64,000 nucleotides of DNA from Sphingobacterium humi (GTDB lineage: Bacteria; Bacteroidota; Bacteroidia; Sphingobacteriales; Sphingobacteriaceae), in assembly GCF_009768885.1 (NCBI RefSeq), contig NZ_WSQA01000004.1, positions 310,001-374,000 of the forward strand, read 5' to 3'. Positions within the stretch are counted from its first letter, which is position 1, and each line of letters opens with the position of its first letter. Made by a program: the position numbers and the translations under genes. Positions 60,000-64,000 of this stretch are shown here, one piece after another. The notes below the pieces were generated by a model that saw only the letters and a program-made list of their open reading frames with translations, was not told the DNA's origin and did no database searches.

Positions 60000-61403
60000 A
60001 TGAAAAATTTCCTGGACGACAATTTTCTGTTAAATAGCCGCATCGCAGAAGAGCTGTATCATGACTATGCCAAAGACCTACCCATCATCGATTACCATAA
60101 CCATTTACCCCCTCAAGAGCTGGCCGAAAACAAGCAATTTGAAAACCTAACCAGCATTTGGCTGCAGGGCGATCATTATAAATGGCGGGCGATGCGCGCC
60201 AATGGGGTTGATGAACAGTATATCACCGGCGGAGCCAGCGACCAAGAAAAATTCCAACATTGGGCTAAAACTGTCCCCTACACCTTACGCAACCCTTTAT
60301 ACCATTGGACCCATTTAGAGTTGCAACGCTATTTTGGTATCCACGACTTGCTAAGTGAAAAAACAGCCGATGCGATATACGCGGAAGCCAATGCAAAGCT
60401 GGCGCAACCCGATTATGCAGTCTACGGCTTATTGGAGAAAATGAAGGTAGAAGTTATTTGCACCACCGATGATCCAACAGACGACCTGGCCCATCACCAA
60501 GCCTACGCGGCCCAAGGCAAAAACATCCGTATGTTCCCGGCTTTCCGGCCGGATAAAGCCATGAGCCCCGAACAGGGTGATGCCTTCCTCAGCTATATCG
60601 ACAAGCTACAAGCCATAACCGGGATGGAAATCCAATCCTATCAGCAGTACTTGGACGCCTTAAAAGCGAGGCACGACTTCTTTGCGGCACAAGGCTGTTG
60701 CATCTCCGATCATGGCCTAAGCCATCTCTATGCGGATGATTTTACCGAGGCGCAGGTGAAAAGCATTTTTGATAAAATCCTACGTCGCGAAGCCTTGAGC
60801 AACACAGAAATCAACGCCTTCAAATCGGCGCTACTCCAACAATTTGCAGAATGGGATTACGAAAAAGGCTGGGTACAGCAGTTCCATGTGGGGGCTTTCC
60901 GTAACACCAATACCAAAGCCATCCAAACCTTGGGAGCCGATACAGGATTTGACAGCATTGGCGACTACCGACAAGGAGAAGCCCTGGTTAAGTTTCTGAA
61001 CAATTTAGACCGCCGAGATAAACTCGGCAAAACCATCCTCTACAACTTAAACCCCATGGACAATGAGCTCTTTGCTGCCATGGGCGGAAACTTCAACGAC
61101 GGTAAAACCATTGGTAAGATGCAATATGGCTCTGCCTGGTGGTTCCATGACCAAAAAGACGGCATGACCAAACAAATCAATGCCCTGTCTAACATTGGCT
61201 TGATCTCCCGATTTGTGGGCATGCTAACCGACTCCAGAAGTTTTCTATCCTTCCCGCGCCATGAGTATTTCCGGCGCCTGCTATGTGATATCTTTGCAGA
61301 GGATGTGGTGAAAGGTGAATTACCAAACGACCTTCCATGGATAGGAAAAATCATTCAAGATATCTGCTATTATAATGCAAAAGCGTATTTCCCTTTTAAG
61401 TAA
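60000..61403 (+). CDS. uxaC: Glucuronate isomerase (uronate isomerase)
   Basis: Converts D-glucuronate to D-fructuronate and D-galacturonate to D-tagaturonate, the first step of hexuronate breakdown. The 467-residue protein has DLPIIDYHNHLPPQELAENK with the metal-binding HNH, WLQGDHYKWRAMRANG, VICTTDDPTDDLAHHQAY, ISDHGLSHL and the C-terminal RFVGMLTDSRSFLSFPRHEY. All are normal for UxaC of the amidohydrolase superfamily. Other hexuronate genes (uxaB, uxuA, kdgK) are not in the window. Confidence 0.96.
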   Translation: MKNFLDDNFLLNSRIAEELYHDYAKDLPIIDYHNHLPPQELAENKQFENLTSIWLQGDHYKWRAMRANGVDEQYITGGASDQEKFQHWAKTVPYTLRNPLYHWTHLELQRYFGIHDLLSEKTADAIYAEANAKLAQPDYAVYGLLEKMKVEVICTTDDPTDDLAHHQAYAAQGKNIRMFPAFRPDKAMSPEQGDAFLSYIDKLQAITGMEIQSYQQYLDALKARHDFFAAQGCCISDHGLSHLYADDFTEAQVKSIFDKILRREALSNTEINAFKSALLQQFAEWDYEKGWVQQFHVGAFRNTNTKAIQTLGADTGFDSIGDYRQGEALVKFLNNLDRRDKLGKTILYNLNPMDNELFAAMGGNFNDGKTIGKMQYGSAWWFHDQKDGMTKQINALSNIGLISRFVGMLTDSRSFLSFPRHEYFRRLLCDIFAEDVVKGELPNDLPWIGKIIQDICYYNAKAYFPFK

Positions 61404-61413
61404 AAAGGGAAAT
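61387..61413. terminator. Hairpin at the convergent end of uxaC and the LOG gene
   Basis: An 11-bp perfect stem (ATTTCCCTTTT / AAAAGGGAAAT) with a 5-nt loop covering the uxaC stop codon. There is no downstream T-run, so it may only slow transcription or protect the mRNA 3' ends. Confidence 0.45.
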
Positions 61414-61414
61414 A

Positions 61415-62002
61415 CTACGACTTTTCAATATTTAACCATTTTGGCACTGGTGGCGCCTCATACTGCTCCATCTTATCGATCAAGGTATGGATATCGTCAG
61501 AAAACAACATCATCTGTTGGTTTTCTTCTTTCAATAAACCTGTATCAACCATTTCTTGGATGAAACGAATCAAATGATCGTAAAAGCCATCCACATTCAA
61601 TAAGCCTACGGGCTTCTTATGCAAACCCAATTGTGCCCAGGTCACCATCTCAAACAGTTCTTCCATGGTGCCAAACCCGCCCGGAAGCGCGATAATTCCA
61701 TCGCATAGGGCATTCATCTTGGCCTTCCGTTCATGCATCGTATCCACCTCAATTAATTGGGTAATGCCGGAATGCCCAATTTCTTTACTGTTTAAAAATT
61801 GTGGAATAACCCCTACCACCTGTCCACCATGCTTCATCACGCTATCCGCAACGGCGCCCATTAAGCCTACACGCCCACCGCCATAAACCAGTTGAATTTG
61901 GCGTGCTACAAAAGCTTGCCCAACCTCCTCCGCAGCTTCCATAAAACGGGTTCCAAAACCCGGGCTTGAAGCACAAAACACAACAATCTGCTTTAATTTC
62001 AT
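61415..62002 (-). CDS. TIGR00730/LOG family Rossmann-fold protein
   Basis: A 195-residue protein of the LOG ('lonely guy') family. Motifs are VFCASSPGFG at the N-terminus, VYGGGRVGLMGAVAD, the basic HERKAKM and the nucleotide site LPGGFGTMEELFE (about 110-122). LOG enzymes cleave the ribose-phosphate from nucleotides such as cytokinin precursors or AMP; the bacterial substrate in Bacteroidota is uncertain. An ATG eight codons upstream is possible, but MKLKQIVVFCASS gives the family-typical start. Confidence 0.92.
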   Translation of the reverse strand: MKLKQIVVFCASSPGFGTRFMEAAEEVGQAFVARQIQLVYGGGRVGLMGAVADSVMKHGGQVVGVIPQFLNSKEIGHSGITQLIEVDTMHERKAKMNALCDGIIALPGGFGTMEELFEMVTWAQLGLHKKPVGLLNVDGFYDHLIRFIQEMVDTGLLKEENQQMMLFSDDIHTLIDKMEQYEAPPVPKWLNIEKS

Positions 62003-62030
62003 GACACAATAATAGGAAATATTCACAAAA

Positions 62031-62061
62031 AAAGGCCACAGGTTGGGAGCCTGCGACCTTT
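62031..62061 (-). terminator. Terminator of the right-edge TonB receptor gene
   Basis: A 12-bp stem (with two G-T wobbles when read on the minus strand) and a 7-nt loop, followed there by TTTTTTTG, 32 nt after the receptor stop codon. Confidence 0.8.
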
Positions 62062-62093
62062 AACTTAACTAAACATTGAAACAAAAATCGTTC

Positions 62094-64000
62094 TTAATTT
62101 GCTCTATCCTTTTCTTCGTTGCTGGAATCGCGTTTGCGAATCTGCTGTTTTAAATTCCCGAACTTATAGGTATAGGTCAAACGGACAGTCTGGCTGTCGT
62201 TATATTGTCTAATCTTGGAGTTGAACTCCTCAAAATTTGTGTCGATATTATTTCTATTGGACCGGAACACATCAGTAACCGCTAATTTAAGCGTGCTTTT
62301 CTGATTCTTGAAGTTGTAGTTCAGGCCTAGGTCTACGTTTATACGTTCTTGAATCTTGTATACATTATATATAAACGGCGTATTTCCATTAATATTTGCT
62401 TCGGCTGAAAATTGATTGTTCAATTTAAAGGTATGCATGCTGTTGGCCTGAATAAAATAGGATCCTAAATCGGCCTGATAGCCTGCAATTGGCCCTTTGA
62501 AGTGCATATAAATTCCGGTAATATTATTATTCATGGTCCAGAATTTTCCTACCCGAAAAGGAATGTTCATGTTGATATAGGTGGTGCTGTTATTGGCCAA
62601 GTTCTCCCGCGTAATCCAGGTTTCATTGGTTTCTTTATCTTGCCCCATACTCTCCACAATGGCATCCCGCGTAATATCAGTTCCGAAGGTAAAGTTGAAC
62701 ATCTGCATCAAGGTATAGTTTAAGGTGATGCCATGCGTATAGGCTGGATTGACGTAAGGATTTCCCTCCTGAAAGGTCAGCTTATCGATGTAATAGCGGA
62801 AAGGATTCAAAAACCGATAGTTCGGACGAGTTACTTTTCGCGCATAACTTAAAGACAGCACATGGTTTTCACTGATGTTATAGCCTAGGCTTGCCGAAGG
62901 AAAAAAGTCCAAGTAGTCGCGCTTCACCCGGTTATTTTTGGTGATAGAATTCCCATCGGAGATGGTATATTCTGCTCTTAATCCAATCTTGGTAGACCAT
63001 TTTCCAAAAGCACGGCTATAATCTACGTAGCCCGCGGAAATCTGCTCGGTATAGATAAAGTGGTTTGGACGGCCTTCATAATCTTGCCACTGCCCATTGA
63101 TCAAATGCTCGAAGCCTAAATCATTGTCCGATTTTACATTGCTATATTTCAAGCCGGCCTCCAGTTTCCCTTGCTTAAAAGGTTTCAGGTAATCTAACTT
63201 GGCCACATAAATATCAATATCCACCGGCATATTGCTGCGCTCCTGTTCCTCTGGTCGCACCAGACTACCATCTGGATGCAGTGTTTTGTAAAAATAATTC
63301 ACATCATTGCTTGTCCGGAACATACTCCAATCCCCATCCAGGGTAAGCTTACTTCCTAGGGTATCCAATTTATACTCATTATTGAAGTTAATGGAATAAC
63401 GGTTAAACTTGGTCATGTTATAGGAAGTCGCATTGATAACCGAATCGGCAACCGATTTGGATGGGCCAATATGCGAGTCGCTCAGGTTTTCCCCATCCTC
63501 AATATTATTATTGCCCGTAAATTGCAACATCATGGTATTCTTGGCGGAAGTCTTTTGCTCTATTCCAACCCGGTAATTATGATTTATTTCTTGCTCTTTT
63601 AAATTAGCACGCTGATCGAATAGGGTACTTTTCCCGTTATTGGCTATAATACGCTCCAAGTTTAACTCCGTATTCCGGGTATTGTTGGTATAGGCATAGG
63701 AGCCAAATAAGGTGGTATTATTCTTTTTGTAATTTAAGTTCAGGGAAGTGTTTCCTCTGGGGTGCTGCCCATGTGCCGCACTGGCCACAAAAGAACCATT
63801 AAACCCTTCGGTATTATTCTTTTTCAGCACAATATTAATGGTCCCTACAGACCCTTCAGCATCATCTTTAGCCTGGCGCGTAGTGGTCACTTCCACACTT
63901 TTTATCTGCCCGGCATCGGTAGATTTTAAGAAGGTCGCTAGCTGCTCCCCGGTCATGTAGGTTTGCCGACCATCGATGGTGACAGCCACCCCACTTTGCC
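62094..64000 (-). CDS. TonB-dependent receptor, outer membrane beta-barrel type (partial, 5' end off window)
   Basis: At least 635 residues are in the window; the start lies beyond the right edge. The first in-frame residues (QSGVAVTIDGRQTYMTGEQL) are plug sequence, not an N-terminus. The plug ends IKSVEVTTTRQAKDDAEGSV, GTINIVLKKNN, the pattern of the OMP_b-brl_3 receptors, which differ from SusC by lacking a paired SusD. The barrel fills about 70-610 and the tail ENDs in charged residues (RDSSNEEKDRAN) after SQTVRLTYTYKFGN. The ligand is unknown. The gene is followed by a terminator. Confidence 0.9.
   Translation of the reverse strand, partial: QSGVAVTIDGRQTYMTGEQLATFLKSTDAGQIKSVEVTTTRQAKDDAEGSVGTINIVLKKNNTEGFNGSFVASAAHGQHPRGNTSLNLNYKKNNTTLFGSYAYTNNTRNTELNLERIIANNGKSTLFDQRANLKEQEINHNYRVGIEQKTSAKNTMMLQFTGNNNIEDGENLSDSHIGPSKSVADSVINATSYNMTKFNRYSINFNNEYKLDTLGSKLTLDGDWSMFRTSNDVNYFYKTLHPDGSLVRPEEQERSNMPVDIDIYVAKLDYLKPFKQGKLEAGLKYSNVKSDNDLGFEHLINGQWQDYEGRPNHFIYTEQISAGYVDYSRAFGKWSTKIGLRAEYTISDGNSITKNNRVKRDYLDFFPSASLGYNISENHVLSLSYARKVTRPNYRFLNPFRYYIDKLTFQEGNPYVNPAYTHGITLNYTLMQMFNFTFGTDITRDAIVESMGQDKETNETWITRENLANNSTTYINMNIPFRVGKFWTMNNNITGIYMHFKGPIAGYQADLGSYFIQANSMHTFKLNNQFSAEANINGNTPFIYNVYKIQERINVDLGLNYNFKNQKSTLKLAVTDVFRSNRNNIDTNFEEFNSKIRQYNDSQTVRLTYTYKFGNLKQQIRKRDSSNEEKDRAN

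Overview
The window looks like a chromosome segment of a Bacteroidota bacterium, most probably family Sphingobacteriaceae (Sphingobacterium/Pedobacter-like). The grounds are SusC/SusD pairs, a sigma/FecR/STN-SusC signalling set, DUF4293, DUF4374, DUF4407 and DUF6695 proteins, a NagB-PIG-L fusion, and many promoters of the Bacteroidota type (TAnnTTTG at -7) with few strong Shine-Dalgarno sites. This is inferred from gene content; no alignment was run.

Layout. 1-2.8 kb: ECF sigma factor, FecR anti-sigma factor and the start of an STN-domain SusC receptor that runs off the left edge. 2.8-4.3 kb: xseB/xseA. 4.4-7.3 kb: a secreted serine hydrolase and an M19 dipeptidase. 7.3-9.9 kb: a second ECF sigma factor with a membrane partner, then radA. 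10-13 kb: a TlpA-like oxidoreductase and a lemA-TPM-TPM operon. 13.2-15.4 kb: an FAD protein, tRNA-Gly(GCC) and a PH-like membrane protein. 15.5-20.1 kb: a SusC/SusD pair without enzymes. 20.3-25.4 kb: an MFS exporter with a structured leader, then sufBCD. 25.7-28.6 kb: an Lrp regulator, a papain-like DUF6695 protein, ung and a TPR membrane protein. 28.6-29.2 kb: a gene-free, repeat-rich stretch framed by 42-bp inverted repeats. 29.2-36.5 kb: DUF4293 operon, a TPR histidine kinase, truA, an ABC exporter and a secreted phosphodiesterase. 36.5-47.3 kb: M3 peptidase, DUF4407 protein, an Asp/Glu racemase-family protein, aldehyde dehydrogenase, Rieske protein, typA, kbl, DUF2147 and holin-like proteins.

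47.3-56 kb is an iron-acquisition island: a TonB receptor, DUF4374 lipoprotein and PepSY membrane protein in the order of the Bacteroides XusABC xenosiderophore system, a divergent AraC regulator, and a second TonB siderophore receptor. Near-palindromic 19-bp sites (consensus ATTTAGAATnATTCTAAAT) lie on the promoters of the three transcription units and look like Fur boxes. 56-64 kb holds nagB-PIG-L, a TlpA protein, an SMP-30-like propeller, uxaC, a LOG-family protein and a TonB-type barrel receptor cut by the right edge.

Most genes are housekeeping or nutrient uptake. The less ordinary items are the iron island and its shared operators, the MFS leader with a candidate leader peptide inside a long-range stem, the 42-bp inverted repeat element, the serine hydrolase carrying a GH3 C-domain without the GH3 catalytic domain, and several start codons almost on top of their -7 boxes (possible leaderless mRNAs). 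No CRISPR array, prophage, transposase or rRNA was seen.
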